A DNA stretch of 64,000 nt, from assembly GCA_963784175.1 (NCBI GenBank), contig CAWAQJ010000014.1, positions 124,001 to 188,000 on the forward strand, given 5' to 3'. Both the position numbers and the translations under genes were made by a program. Below the pieces are notes generated by a model. That model saw nothing but the letters and a program-made list of their open reading frames with translations, had not been told where the DNA came from and searched no databases. The stretch's first letter is position 1. The number at the start of each line of letters is the position of its first letter. This DNA comes from JAIBJN01 sp963784175 (GTDB lineage Bacteria > Actinomycetota > Thermoleophilia > Gaiellales > Gaiellaceae). Shown here in pieces: positions 1 through 10,721 of the stretch.

Positions 1-1194
1 GCGGAGGACCTGAAGAATCGTCCGGCGGGCGATCTGGATCGCCTCGTCGCGCTCCGCGGTGATCGGATCGTCGACGGCGGTGATAGACGGGTGGAGCCCG
101 ACGCCGGTGATGTCGGCGCCCGCGGGCGTGACGTACTTCGCGGTCGTGAGCTTGAGCGCGCGGCCGTTGAGGAGCGGCGCGACTGTCTGCACGGAGGCCT
201 TGCCGAAGGTGCGCTGCCCGACGAGGATCGCGCGGTCCTGGTCGAGGAGGGCGCCCGCCACGATCTCGGCCGCGCTCGCGCTCCCACCGTTCACGAGCGC
301 GACGAGCGGCAGCTTCGGATGGGTCGGGAAGCCCGTGACGCGGTAGGTGTGCTCCTCCTCGTGCAGCCCGGACGTGCGGCAGACGATTCCGTCTCCGATG
401 AAGACCGATGCGACGTCGACCGCCTGCGAGAGCAGGCCGCCGGGGTTGTCCCGCAGATCGATGATCGCCCCGGTCGCGCCCTTCGCGACCAGGCGCGATG
501 TGGTGGCAGCCACCTGGTCGGCGGCACCGGCCGAGAACGAGAAGATGCGGATGTACGCGATCTTCTGCTTCTTCACCCTCAGCAGGCGCGCGCTGATGGG
601 CGGCACAGCGATCTCCTTCCGGACGACCTCCACGTCGTACACCGCCTTCTTCGGCGGACGCCGAACGCGGAGGCGCACCACGGTTCCGGGCTGGCCCTTG
701 AACAGTGTCAGGGCGCTCTCGAAGGGCTTGTCGGCGACCACGGCGCCGTCGATGCGGACGATCACGTCGCCCGGCTCGATCCCCGCGCTCTTGGCCGGAC
801 CGGGATAGGCGGAGGTGACGACGAGCCCGCCGCTGGCCGGCCCCACGGTGAGGCCGATGCCGGAGTACGTCCCGTCCGTGCGGTCGCGGAGGTTCTCGAA
901 CTCGGAGGCCGTGAGCACCTCTGTGTGGGGATCCTCCAGACCGTCGAGGATGCCGTCGACGGTCGGGCGCGCGAGCACCTCGGGATGGATCCAGCGGTAG
1001 TACGAGTCGTTCAGCTCCTCCCTGACCTCGTCGATCAGGTGGACCGACGGGTCGGCGGGACGCTGCGAAGCGGCCTGGCTCGCTTCCTGCTCGGACTGCG
1101 TGAGGACGAAGCCGAGGAGGAACGCGCCGACGACGACCACGGTCGCAGCGAGATAGCCGGCCGCCCGTCTCACAGGTCGCCCGTCTTCCGCCAT
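1..1194 (-). CDS. ctpA: S41 C-terminal processing protease (CtpA family), 3' end beyond window
   Basis: Serine protease of the carboxy-terminal processing family, acting outside the membrane on the C-termini of exported proteins. The minus-strand frame is open from an ATG at 1194 to the window edge (398 codons). It shows a membrane anchor at about residues 12-31, a PDZ domain around 105-190 (motif TYSGIGLTV at its start) and the S41 catalytic domain, with the Ser in NGGSASAAEI (Ser305) and the Lys in FGKAS (Lys332). The family is usually about 400-450 residues, so only a short C-terminal tail is missing. It lies 25 bases behind ftsX, a common gene order. A GTG seven codons in (1173), preceded by a GGAAG stretch, is an alternative start. 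Function is clear from the motifs; the substrate is unknown. Confidence 0.93.
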   Translation of the reverse strand, partial: MAEDGRPVRRAAGYLAATVVVVGAFLLGFVLTQSEQEASQAASQRPADPSVHLIDEVREELNDSYYRWIHPEVLARPTVDGILDGLEDPHTEVLTASEFENLRDRTDGTYSGIGLTVGPASGGLVVTSAYPGPAKSAGIEPGDVIVRIDGAVVADKPFESALTLFKGQPGTVVRLRVRRPPKKAVYDVEVVRKEIAVPPISARLLRVKKQKIAYIRIFSFSAGAADQVAATTSRLVAKGATGAIIDLRDNPGGLLSQAVDVASVFIGDGIVCRTSGLHEEEHTYRVTGFPTHPKLPLVALVNGGSASAAEIVAGALLDQDRAILVGQRTFGKASVQTVAPLLNGRALKLTTAKYVTPAGADITGVGLHPSITAVDDPITAERDEAIQIARRTILQVLR

Positions 1195-1219
1195 GCCGGG
1201 CCGACCGCCAGCACCGCCG

Positions 1220-2104
1220 TCAGATCCGCAGGAAGCGCCGCAGCGTGATGCCCGAGCCCGCGGCTCCCACGAGCAGGCTCACGGCGACGAGGATGAGGGC
1301 CACGACCGGGAAGCTCCACGCGTTGATGTCGTCCGGGCTTTCCACCCTGCCCATGATGCCTGGAAGCGCGAGCTCCTTCGCCGCCAGGAGCAGGATGACA
1401 GCGAGGACGGATCCGGCCAGGCCGCAGAGGATGCCCTCGAGCATGAACGGGGCGCGCACGAACCAGTTCGTGGCGCCGACGAGCTTCATCACCTCGATCT
1501 CGCGCCGCCGGGAGAAGATCGAGAGGCGAATCGTGTTGGCGATGAGGATGGTCGAGGCGATCAGGAGGATGACGCTCCCGACGAGGAAGATCCCGCCGAT
1601 GATCGTCGCCACCTGGAGCACCCGCTCCGCCTTCTTCTCGCCGTAGGTGACCTTCTCGACCCCCTGCGGAGGCGGATCGAGCGACCCGGCGATCGTCTTC
1701 ACCCTGTCCGCGTCGATCGGGATGACCTTGTAGGCGGGCGGCAGCGGGTTCCGCGCCAGGTTGCCCGCGAGGTCGGGGAAGCGCTTCTCCATCTCGGCGA
1801 GCGCTTCTTCCTTGGAGATGAAGTCGATCTCCTTCACGTCCGGGTTGCTGGCGAGCTGCGCCCGGACGGCGTCGATGTGCTGAGGCGTGGCCGCCTCGCC
1901 GCACGTGAGGTCGGTGCAGAAGTACACGTTGACGACGAGGTCCTTCTTGACGTGGTCCGTCCAGGAGATCACCCAGGTGCCCAGGGCGATGAAGAGCCCC
2001 AGCAGGAACATCCCGATGAGGACGGTCATGACCGCCGCCACCGACGTGGAGAGGTTCGCGGCGATCGAGCGGAAGGCCTCGGTGAAGAAGAGTCTGGCCC
2101 GCAC
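1220..2104 (-). CDS. ftsX: cell division protein FtsX (permease-like)
   Basis: Membrane partner of the FtsE ATPase. The FtsEX complex controls peptidoglycan hydrolases during division and growth. The 294-residue protein has the FtsX layout: a transmembrane helix at about residues 20-45, an extracytoplasmic domain with two cysteines (CTDLTCGEAA) that could pair, then three C-terminal transmembrane helices. The start is a GTG at 2104 lying directly against the ftsE stop codon (TAG GTG), so the two are probably translationally coupled. The sequence holds no further hint of which hydrolase FtsX drives, although secreted peptidases occur elsewhere in the window. Confidence 0.95.
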   Translation of the reverse strand: MRARLFFTEAFRSIAANLSTSVAAVMTVLIGMFLLGLFIALGTWVISWTDHVKKDLVVNVYFCTDLTCGEAATPQHIDAVRAQLASNPDVKEIDFISKEEALAEMEKRFPDLAGNLARNPLPPAYKVIPIDADRVKTIAGSLDPPPQGVEKVTYGEKKAERVLQVATIIGGIFLVGSVILLIASTILIANTIRLSIFSRRREIEVMKLVGATNWFVRAPFMLEGILCGLAGSVLAVILLLAAKELALPGIMGRVESPDDINAWSFPVVALILVAVSLLVGAAGSGITLRRFLRI

Positions 2105-2914
2105 CTATCCGTAGCCGCCCCGTCGCTCGTCCCGGATGACGACGCCGTCCTCGAGGGCGATGACGCGCTTGCGCATCTTGTCGACCATCTCGCGGTCGTG
2201 CGTGGCCATGACCACCGTGGTGCCCGTGCGGTTGATGCGGTAGAGGAGCTGCATGATCCCGACGGACGTGTCGGGGTCGAGGTTGCCCGTCGGCTCGTCG
2301 CAGATGAGGAGCGGCGGGTGGTTGACGAACGCGCGCGCGATCGAGACGCGCTGCTGCTCGCCGCCGGACAGCTCGTGCGGGTGGTTGTTCATCTTCGCGC
2401 CGAGGCCGACGAGGGCCATGATCTCGGGCACCTTGGACCGGATCTGGGCCTTCGAGTCGCCCTGCACCTTGAGCGCATAGGCGACGTTCTCGTACGCCGT
2501 GCGGTCGGTCAGGAGCTTGAAGTCCTGGAAGACGCAGCCGAGGTTGCGGCGGAGCATCGGGACCTTCGAGCCCTTCAGACGGGCCAGCTCGCGGCCGCCG
2601 ACGAGGATCCGTCCGCGCGTCGGGTCGAGCTCCTTGAGGAGCAGGCGCATGATCGTCGACTTGCCCGAGCCCGAGGGGCCGACGAGGAAGACGAACTCGC
2701 CCTTCTCGATCACGAAGCTCGTGTCGCGGAGCGCGACGACGTTCGGGTCGTAGATCTTCGTGACGCCCTCGAACACGATCATGGGCGTCCCGGCAGGGCC
2801 CGGCTGGGTCTCGTCCGGCAAGACCGCGGCTTCAGCCTCGGGCGGGTCGCCGTTCAATGCGGCGCCAGGCGTCCCAGGCTGTTGGAGTTGCTCTTTAAGG
2901 TCGGCTTCCTGCAC
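2105..2914 (-). CDS. ftsE: cell division ATP-binding protein FtsE
   Basis: Cytoplasmic ABC-type ATPase that pairs with FtsX. Walker A is GPSGSGKST, the signature is LSGGEQQRVSIARA and Walker B is LLICDEPTGNLDPD. Typical FtsE proteins begin at the residues MIVFEGVTKIYD, which here are residues 45 onward. The longer frame, from a GTG at 2914, adds a proline- and glutamate-rich 44-residue N-terminal tail. The alternative start is the ATG at 2782. Neither has a convincing Shine-Dalgarno sequence, so the start is open. Order prfB-ftsE-ftsX is conserved in actinobacteria. Confidence 0.95.
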   Translation of the reverse strand: MQEADLKEQLQQPGTPGAALNGDPPEAEAAVLPDETQPGPAGTPMIVFEGVTKIYDPNVVALRDTSFVIEKGEFVFLVGPSGSGKSTIMRLLLKELDPTRGRILVGGRELARLKGSKVPMLRRNLGCVFQDFKLLTDRTAYENVAYALKVQGDSKAQIRSKVPEIMALVGLGAKMNNHPHELSGGEQQRVSIARAFVNHPPLLICDEPTGNLDPDTSVGIMQLLYRINRTGTTVVMATHDREMVDKMRKRVIALEDGVVIRDERRGGYG

Positions 2915-3007
2915 CGGTCTACACGTGGTCGCCCGTCCCGAGGGCGCACCGGTCGGGTTTCTGCTGAGGGTCGAGTCTAGCGAAACGGGCGGGTGACGGA
3001 CAGCACA

Positions 3008-4115
3008 TCAGGCTACGGCTCCAGTGGCGTGGGCTAGGAGGTACGCGCGTATGAAACGGTCGAGATCCCCGTCGAGAACGGCTTGGGCGTTTCCTTCTTC
3101 GACGTCTGTGCGGTGATCCTTCACCAGCTGGTACGGATGGAGCACGTAGCTGCGGATCTGGCTGCCGAACCCCGTGTCCAGCACCACCCCGCGCTCCTGT
3201 GCGAGCTCCGCCTCGCGGCGCTCGAGCTCGTGCTCGGCCAGGCGGCTGCGGAGGATGCGCATCGCGGTCTGGCGGTTCGAGAGCTGCGACCGCTCGTTCT
3301 GGCACTGGACGACGATCCCGGTCGGCATGTGCGTGATCCGGACGGCCGAATCCGTCTTGTTCACGTGCTGACCGCCCGCCCCGCTCGCGCGGTACGTGTC
3401 GATGCGTAGGTCGGACTCGTCGATCTCGAGGTCGACGTCGTCGTCGACGAGGGGGCTGACGATCACCTGCGCGAACGATGTATGGCGGCGGTGGGCCTGG
3501 TCGAAGGGCGACAGGCGGACGAGCCGGTGCACGCCCCGCTCGGCCTTGAGCGTCCCGTAGGCGTTCTCGCCCTCCACGGTGAAGGTGGCCGACTTGAGCC
3601 CGGCCTCCTCCCCGGGCGACTCCTCGACCAGCTCGGTCTTGAACCCGCGATCGGCCGCCCAGCGGAGGTACATGCGCAGCAGGATCTCGGTCCAGTCCTG
3701 CGCGTCGGTTCCTCCGGTGCCCGCGTGGATCGAGACGACGGCGCCGCCGGCGTCGTAGTCGCCGCTGAAGAGCGAGTCCTCCTGGAGGCGGTCGAGCTGG
3801 CCCCGCAGCGTGACGGCGCTCTGCTCGACCTCGTCGAGCTCGCCGTCGTCGGAGACGAGCGTCACGAGCTCGCCGAGGTCGGCTGCGTCGCGGCTGAGCT
3901 GGTCGTAGCGCTCTAGGCGCCGTGCGAGCCGGGCATGCTCGGCGGAGATGCGGGCCGCCCCCCGCTGGTCGTCCCAGAACCCCGGGGCGCCCATGGCCTC
4001 CTCGAGCTCGGCGAGCCGCGCCTTCAGACCCTCGGGGTCAAAGGTAATCACGGACCCAGGCCAACTGGGTCCCAATCTCTGCGAGCTCTCGCTCCACCGC
4101 GCTCCTCTCGGCCAT
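3008..4115 (-). CDS. prfB: peptide chain release factor 2, expressed by programmed +1 frameshift
   Basis: Release factor 2 ends translation at UGA and UAA codons. The gene starts at ATG 4115 and encodes 25 residues ending in RDYL, followed by an in-frame TGA at 4040-4038. The rest (DPEGLKARL onward) is in the +1 frame. The junction is CTT TGA C, the classical RF2 autoregulatory slip site. Skipping one base gives a 368-residue protein with the RF2 tripeptide SPF (residues 202-204) and the catalytic GGQ (247-249, GAGGQHVNKTDSAVR). Low RF2 lets ribosomes shift and make more RF2. A good AGGGGG-type stimulator just upstream, as in Escherichia coli, is not visible. It lies between secA and ftsE, a conserved order. 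An annotation beginning in the second frame would miss the true N-terminus. Confidence 0.96.
4037..4043 (-). promoter_or_regulatory. programmed +1 frameshift site of prfB (CTT TGA C)
   Basis: Reading the minus strand, the zero-frame codon CTT (4043-4041) is followed by TGA (4040-4038) and C. The 25 upstream codons from ATG 4115 are open, and the downstream RF2 body is open only in the +1 frame. This is the conserved RF2 autoregulation site, not a sequence error. Confidence 0.95.
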
Positions 4116-4281
4116 GCGTGGATGGTAGCGCCCGGGTCGAACGACCCCGACGGGTCCCAACGAGGCCTGTCCGAGGGGCCACCCCGGGCCACCACCCGCT
4201 TTGGACGCTAACGACGAAACGCGCACGCGTGGGTGACGCAACGTGCCGGGAGTGTGAACGTGGGCGAGGCGGCGACGGCGG

Positions 4282-6975
<2,694 letters not shown>

Positions 6976-7002
6976 CAGTTCAGGGTAGCGAGAGAGCGGC
7001 TT

Positions 7003-7542
7003 CTAGAGAGGGTCGATGGTCAGCTCCCACCGACCGTCATCCAACCTATCGGCACGGGCGACGAAAGCCTGAAAGCGAGCCTCGCCGAGCCTCTGAAGCT
7101 CGTGGAAGGCCTCGGCCTCGGGGCCCTCCGGGGACTCCGCGGCCATGTCGCCGTCGACGAGAAGCGTCGGCTCTCCGTCGGGCGGCACGGCCACTTCGAG
7201 CGACACCGCTGCGATCCCGGGGGGAAGCGCGACGAGCTCCGAGTCGAGCTGGAGGGCGCCGACCGTCCAGGAGGTCTCACTGCTGCGCACCGCGCGGACA
7301 GCGAGCGGCGGCGAGAGGCCGAGCTCGCCGGTCAGCTCCGCCACAGCGTCGGCCGGGACGTCGCCGACCACCGTTCCATCGCCGAAGACGCGGAACTGGA
7401 TCTCGCTCGTCTCGTAGCCCCTGAGCGCCGGCGCCTCCACGACTGCCGTCTCGTCCCACTCGCGCGGGCGGGCAAGCCCCGAGACCCCGCTCTCGACCCA
7501 CCGTAAGGCCCCCGGGTCGTGAATCTCGTCCCTGCCGGTCAC
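7003..7542 (-). CDS. conserved-position hypothetical protein between hpf and secA
   Basis: I do not recognise this 179-residue protein. It is acidic and hydrophilic, with no signal peptide, membrane segment or cysteine. Predicted strands alternate with short loops (for example EIQFRVFGDGTVVGDVPADAV and VSLEVAVPPDGEPTLLVDGD), so an all-beta or alpha/beta cytoplasmic fold is likely. Its GTG start (7542) overlaps the hpf stop as GTGA, so it is translated together with the ribosome hibernation factor, and it ends 27 bases before secA. Codon use matches its neighbours, and the frame is kept open without disruption, which supports a real gene. No function can be assigned from sequence alone. Confidence 0.75.
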   Translation of the reverse strand: MTGRDEIHDPGALRWVESGVSGLARPREWDETAVVEAPALRGYETSEIQFRVFGDGTVVGDVPADAVAELTGELGLSPPLAVRAVRSSETSWTVGALQLDSELVALPPGIAAVSLEVAVPPDGEPTLLVDGDMAAESPEGPEAEAFHELQRLGEARFQAFVARADRLDDGRWELTIDPL

Positions 7543-8081
7543 GCGACCTGCGGCTCGATGAGCCCGTAGTTGGCGTCCCGGCGGCGGTAGACGACGCTTA
7601 CCTCGTTCGTGTCCGCGTTCTGGAACACGAAGAAGTCGTGGCCGATCAGCTCCAGCTGGAGCACGGCCTCCTCGGGCGTCATCGGCTTCACGGCGAACTG
7701 CTTCGTCTTCACGATCACGGGCGTCTCCTCGTCGGCAACGACGGGTATCGACTCGGGCTCGTTCGCGTTTCCGCGACGGCCGCTCGGCCGGCGCTTTTCG
7801 CGGTACCTCCGGGCCTGCCGCTCCAGCTTCTCCACGAGCAGGTCGATCGAGGCGCGCATGTCGGACGAGCTCTCCCGCGCACGCAGCACGGGGCCCTTCG
7901 TCCAGATCGTCCCTTCCGCAATCTGGCTCTCGGCGATGGACGGGTTCTTCTCCACCGCGAGCTCGACCTCGAGCCGCGCCGCATCGTTGAGGTGCTTGTC
8001 GAGCTTGCCGAGCTTCTCTTCGGCGTAGGCCTTGAGGGTGTCGCTGACCTCAACGTTCTTGCCCTTGACCTGAAGTCTCAC
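7539..8081 (-). CDS. hpf: ribosome hibernation promoting factor, long form
   Basis: Long HPF binds the 30S subunit and dimerises ribosomes into inactive 100S particles in starved cells. The N-terminal S30AE/RaiA domain (MRLQVKGKNVEVSDTLKAY to about residue 100) is joined by a charged linker to the C-terminal dimerisation domain (KQFAVKPMTPEEAVLQLEL to the end). I choose the GTG at 8081, since it opens the conserved domain and has a strong GGGAGG Shine-Dalgarno about 6 bases upstream. An ATG 15 codons earlier only adds unrelated residues. Length is 180 residues. Position upstream of secA-prfB matches many bacteria. Confidence 0.95.
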   Translation of the reverse strand: MRLQVKGKNVEVSDTLKAYAEEKLGKLDKHLNDAARLEVELAVEKNPSIAESQIAEGTIWTKGPVLRARESSSDMRASIDLLVEKLERQARRYREKRRPSGRRGNANEPESIPVVADEETPVIVKTKQFAVKPMTPEEAVLQLELIGHDFFVFQNADTNEVSVVYRRRDANYGLIEPQVA

Positions 8082-8202
8082 AGGAGCCTCCCTCGTCGGA
8101 CTCTCATCGCAGCCTACCCGCGTCACTCAGAACTAGCTGGACGTCGCGGGGAGCCCGCCAACGAGGAGCACCGCGAGCTTCGCATGTTGCCGGTCATAGG
8201 CG

Positions 8203-8234
8203 CCACGGCCCCCGCCGCTCGGCGGGGGCCGTGG
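8203..8234 (-). terminator. strong hairpin after the M6 metalloprotease gene
   Basis: A perfect 15-bp GC-rich inverted repeat (arms 8203-8217 and 8220-8234, two-base loop) lies 22 bases past the protease stop codon. There is no T-tract, so it is either a GC-type terminator or a 3' end stabiliser. It separates the protease from hpf, which therefore should have its own promoter in 8082-8200. Confidence 0.7.
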
Positions 8235-8255
8235 TCCGTGTCCTACGCGACCTGG

Positions 8256-10334
8256 CTAGCCCAGGTCGCTCGCGTTGACCGTGCAGGTGGCGGTGTCCGT
8301 CTTGGACGGATCGCTCTCCGAGGTGGCCGTCAGGGTGACGACGGCGGTGCTCGGCCCGCTTCCTGTGCGGGTCACGAAGACCGGCACGTCGACGTCGCGG
8401 CGTTCCTTGGCCGTCGCGAGGGCGTTGTAGAGCTGGGCTTCCCAGCCCGCGCCCGCGATGCTGGCGGACAGCCGGTAGACGTCGCCTCGCAGGTAACCGT
8501 TGACGTCCTCGGGGTGAGCCGCGGTCGTCCGCGCGAACCTGCCGGTGTTCTGGAGGTTGAACGTGCAGTCGTTCCAGCCGTCGCGCGTCCGCTTGCCGAC
8601 CTTGCCGTTCGCGAGGTCGACTCCGCGGAGGTGCGGGCCGTCGCCGTCGAGCGAGCGGACTGCGACCTGGTATTCACGCACGCCGTTCTGCTCGAACGTC
8701 TCGATGACGTAGAAGTGGAGCCGGTTGGGCTGGTCCACGTACTCGTACTGGCTCCCGGACTCGAGACCGGCATGGAACGTAGCGTCGTTGAGCTGGCGCC
8801 AGTCCGCGATCGTCACCATCGAGGGCGTCCCGTCGGGCCTGAGGAAGTCGACCTTGTTCATGTCCTCGGGATGCGCGTCCATGATGTAGACGAACGGCAG
8901 GCTGTCCTGGTTCTTCGTCCTCGAGAAGAGGACACCGTGGCCGGGCGTGAACGAGTCGGCGCCGAGCCTGTCGACGGCCTCGACCGTGTAGTTGTTGTAG
9001 AGGCTCGACTGCGAGATGACGCCCGCCGCGTTGGCGGTCGGCCCCGGGCAGAACGGGTCGGTGTTGATGTTGCACACCGGCGACTGGTCGCCCCGCGTCG
9101 GGAAGGCCAGGTCTGGCGACGGATTGAGCTCGATGTTCACCCCAGTGAGCCCGTCAGGCCCGGGATCGGCGACGCGCGCCGTGACCCGTGCGACCACAAC
9201 GCCGGACTCGTCCAGCGCGTTGCGGTCGAGCCGGAGGATGTTCTGCTCGTCGATGATGTCGAGCTCCATCCGGTTCCGGAAGTTCTGGCTCGCGCCGAGC
9301 GACCCGCCTTCCGTGGACGGGATCAGCCAGCGCCTGTGCGGGCCGCCCGGGCCGTTGAACGAGCCGCGGCTCAGCATGTCCCACGGACCCGAGTAGTCGC
9401 GCCGCTGCGGGATCCCGTACGGGTTGTTGTAGTTGTCCGAGATGCCGAGGTTGTGGCTCAGCTCGTGGGCGTACGTGCCCGCGCCCGAGCTCTCGGCCGC
9501 CGTGAACGTGTTACCGCCCGCGCTCGGCCACACGCCCTTGCCGGCTGCGAACGACGTCCACGGGATGTAACGCGTCGGGGACCAGTTCGGCTTCGTCGGA
9601 TCGGGGTTCCCGAACGCCTCGGTGACGTCGTTCATGGTCTGGAACATCATCTCGCCGAACTCCTGCCAGGTAGAGCTCTCGTCCTGGCCGGCCTGCTGGT
9701 AGATGATGTTGTCGTAGCTCGCGACCACGGCGGGGCCGACGTCGGCCTCCCACAGCGCGCGCACCTCGGTGCGGGCGTTGCGGTTGCAGGTGAAGCCCGT
9801 CGGACAGGCCGAGCCGGCATTGCCGGCGTCACGGAGCCAGTACTCCCACTGGTTGCCCGTCAGCGTGTAGGGGCCGTAGGCCTCCAGCTCGACGCCGTAC
9901 CGGCCCAGCGACGTCTCCATCCAGTAGCTGTTCATGGTCGTGAAGTGGTTCAGCAGGCTCGGCGTGTTGAGGAAGTCCTCGTAGAACTGCGCCGCCTGCG
10001 CCCGCGGGATGCTGTTGGCCGTGGTCTGCGGGTTGCCGAAGACCGTTGCGCCTGCCGGCATGGTGATGTTGAGCGGCTGGTCGGCGAACTCCGTGAGGAT
10101 GATCGCGACCTTCCACTTCTCGATCGTCGGCTGCAGAGCGGGGTTCGCCCAGTCGGTGCCCGGGACGGTCTTGTAGTCCTCCCAGGTCATGTCGTCCTGG
10201 TACTCGGCCTCCTGCTGGTCGATCGGCTGGAAGCCCGGAGGCGCCGCTGTCGCGGCGGCCGCCATGGCGAGGAAGACGCCGAAGGCCAGCAGGACGCCGA
10301 TGACCGCGCGCCGGCGTCGTGGTACGTGACTCAT
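8256..10334 (-). CDS. secreted M6-family (immune inhibitor A-like) zinc metalloprotease
   Basis: Predicted extracellular protease of 692 residues. A signal peptide with a basic start (SHVPRRRRAV) and a hydrophobic core ending in ATAAP occupies residues 1-31. The zinc site HELSHNLG is at residues 290-297 (HExxH), followed by SDNYNNP, and a downstream DMLSRGSFNGPG resembles the Met-turn region of M6 enzymes. The C-terminal ~200 residues look like beta-rich accessory domains. The start is ATG 10334, with AAAGGAGAG upstream. It sits between comF and hpf, which are commonly adjacent elsewhere, so it looks like an insertion into that neighbourhood. The long untranslated leader holds a duplicated element (10433-10687). 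Target proteins are unknown. Confidence 0.88.
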   Translation of the reverse strand: MSHVPRRRRAVIGVLLAFGVFLAMAAAATAAPPGFQPIDQQEAEYQDDMTWEDYKTVPGTDWANPALQPTIEKWKVAIILTEFADQPLNITMPAGATVFGNPQTTANSIPRAQAAQFYEDFLNTPSLLNHFTTMNSYWMETSLGRYGVELEAYGPYTLTGNQWEYWLRDAGNAGSACPTGFTCNRNARTEVRALWEADVGPAVVASYDNIIYQQAGQDESSTWQEFGEMMFQTMNDVTEAFGNPDPTKPNWSPTRYIPWTSFAAGKGVWPSAGGNTFTAAESSGAGTYAHELSHNLGISDNYNNPYGIPQRRDYSGPWDMLSRGSFNGPGGPHRRWLIPSTEGGSLGASQNFRNRMELDIIDEQNILRLDRNALDESGVVVARVTARVADPGPDGLTGVNIELNPSPDLAFPTRGDQSPVCNINTDPFCPGPTANAAGVISQSSLYNNYTVEAVDRLGADSFTPGHGVLFSRTKNQDSLPFVYIMDAHPEDMNKVDFLRPDGTPSMVTIADWRQLNDATFHAGLESGSQYEYVDQPNRLHFYVIETFEQNGVREYQVAVRSLDGDGPHLRGVDLANGKVGKRTRDGWNDCTFNLQNTGRFARTTAAHPEDVNGYLRGDVYRLSASIAGAGWEAQLYNALATAKERRDVDVPVFVTRTGSGPSTAVVTLTATSESDPSKTDTATCTVNASDLG

Positions 10335-10432
10335 GAAGAGCTCTCTCCTTTCCACCCGGGCTCCCCGGCCCGGTGTCGCTGAACGGCTTCGCGGGAGAGC
10401 GCGAGCGCCTGCCTCGTGGCGAACCTGCCGAA

Positions 10433-10528
10433 CGGCGTGCGTTGCGTGGCTCGTGATCCCCCCTCCCGGTCCCGCGGCCGAAGTCTTCGTCGCCCGGCTC
10501 CGCGTTTCCGACGGCGGCACTATATGCC
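10433..10528 (-). repeat. leader repeat, gene-proximal copy
   Basis: This is the second copy of a ~96-base element that also occurs at 10591-10687 in the same orientation. Shared blocks in order on the minus strand are GGCRTATAGT, CGGAA-N-CGCGG, CCGGGC, CTTCGGCC (one base longer in the other copy), GCGGGRCCRGG, AGGGGGATC-like, and GCAC-N-CCG/GGCG near the end. Changes cluster in what could be loops. It could be a duplicated promoter-plus-leader or a tandem cis-regulatory RNA of the protease gene. Confidence 0.65.
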
Positions 10529-10590
10529 AACGCCCGGAAGAAATTCCACTCGCCGAGGCGAGCGTTACTCGACGATCAGCTTCGGCCTTG

Positions 10591-10687
10591 CGCCGTGCGC
10601 TCACCTGGATCCCCCTAGTCGATCCTGGCCCCGCGGGCCGAAAGTGCCTGCCCGGTCCCGCGATTCCGAGTGGCTCAACTATACGCC
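10591..10687 (-). repeat. leader repeat, distal copy
   Basis: First copy of the duplicated leader element. It begins with the TATAGT hexamer of a good promoter (TTGCAC upstream) and ends near GCACGGCG. The distance between the TATAGT boxes of the two copies is 159 bases. The stretch between and after the copies up to the protease start holds no gene. Confidence 0.65.
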
Positions 10688-10707
10688 GCTCCTCGGCGGG
10701 CGTGCAA
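10678..10707 (-). promoter_or_regulatory. sigma-70 type promoter for the M6 metalloprotease
   Basis: On the minus strand TTGCAC (10707-10702) is followed after 18 bases by TATAGT (10683-10678). It lies just past the comF stop and upstream of a leader of about 340 bases. The second leader copy has its own TATAGT at 10524-10519, but a weak -35 box. Confidence 0.6.
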
Positions 10708-10721
10708 CCGTCGAACACCCC

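Noticed and set aside
4038..4040. In-frame stop in prfB as evidence of a pseudogene
   Set aside because: It is the conserved programmed frameshift site of RF2.
10335..10720. c-di-AMP (ydaO) riboswitch before the M6 protease
   Set aside because: G-rich blocks are reminiscent, but the conserved core of that class could not be matched; kept only as an unclassified duplicated leader.
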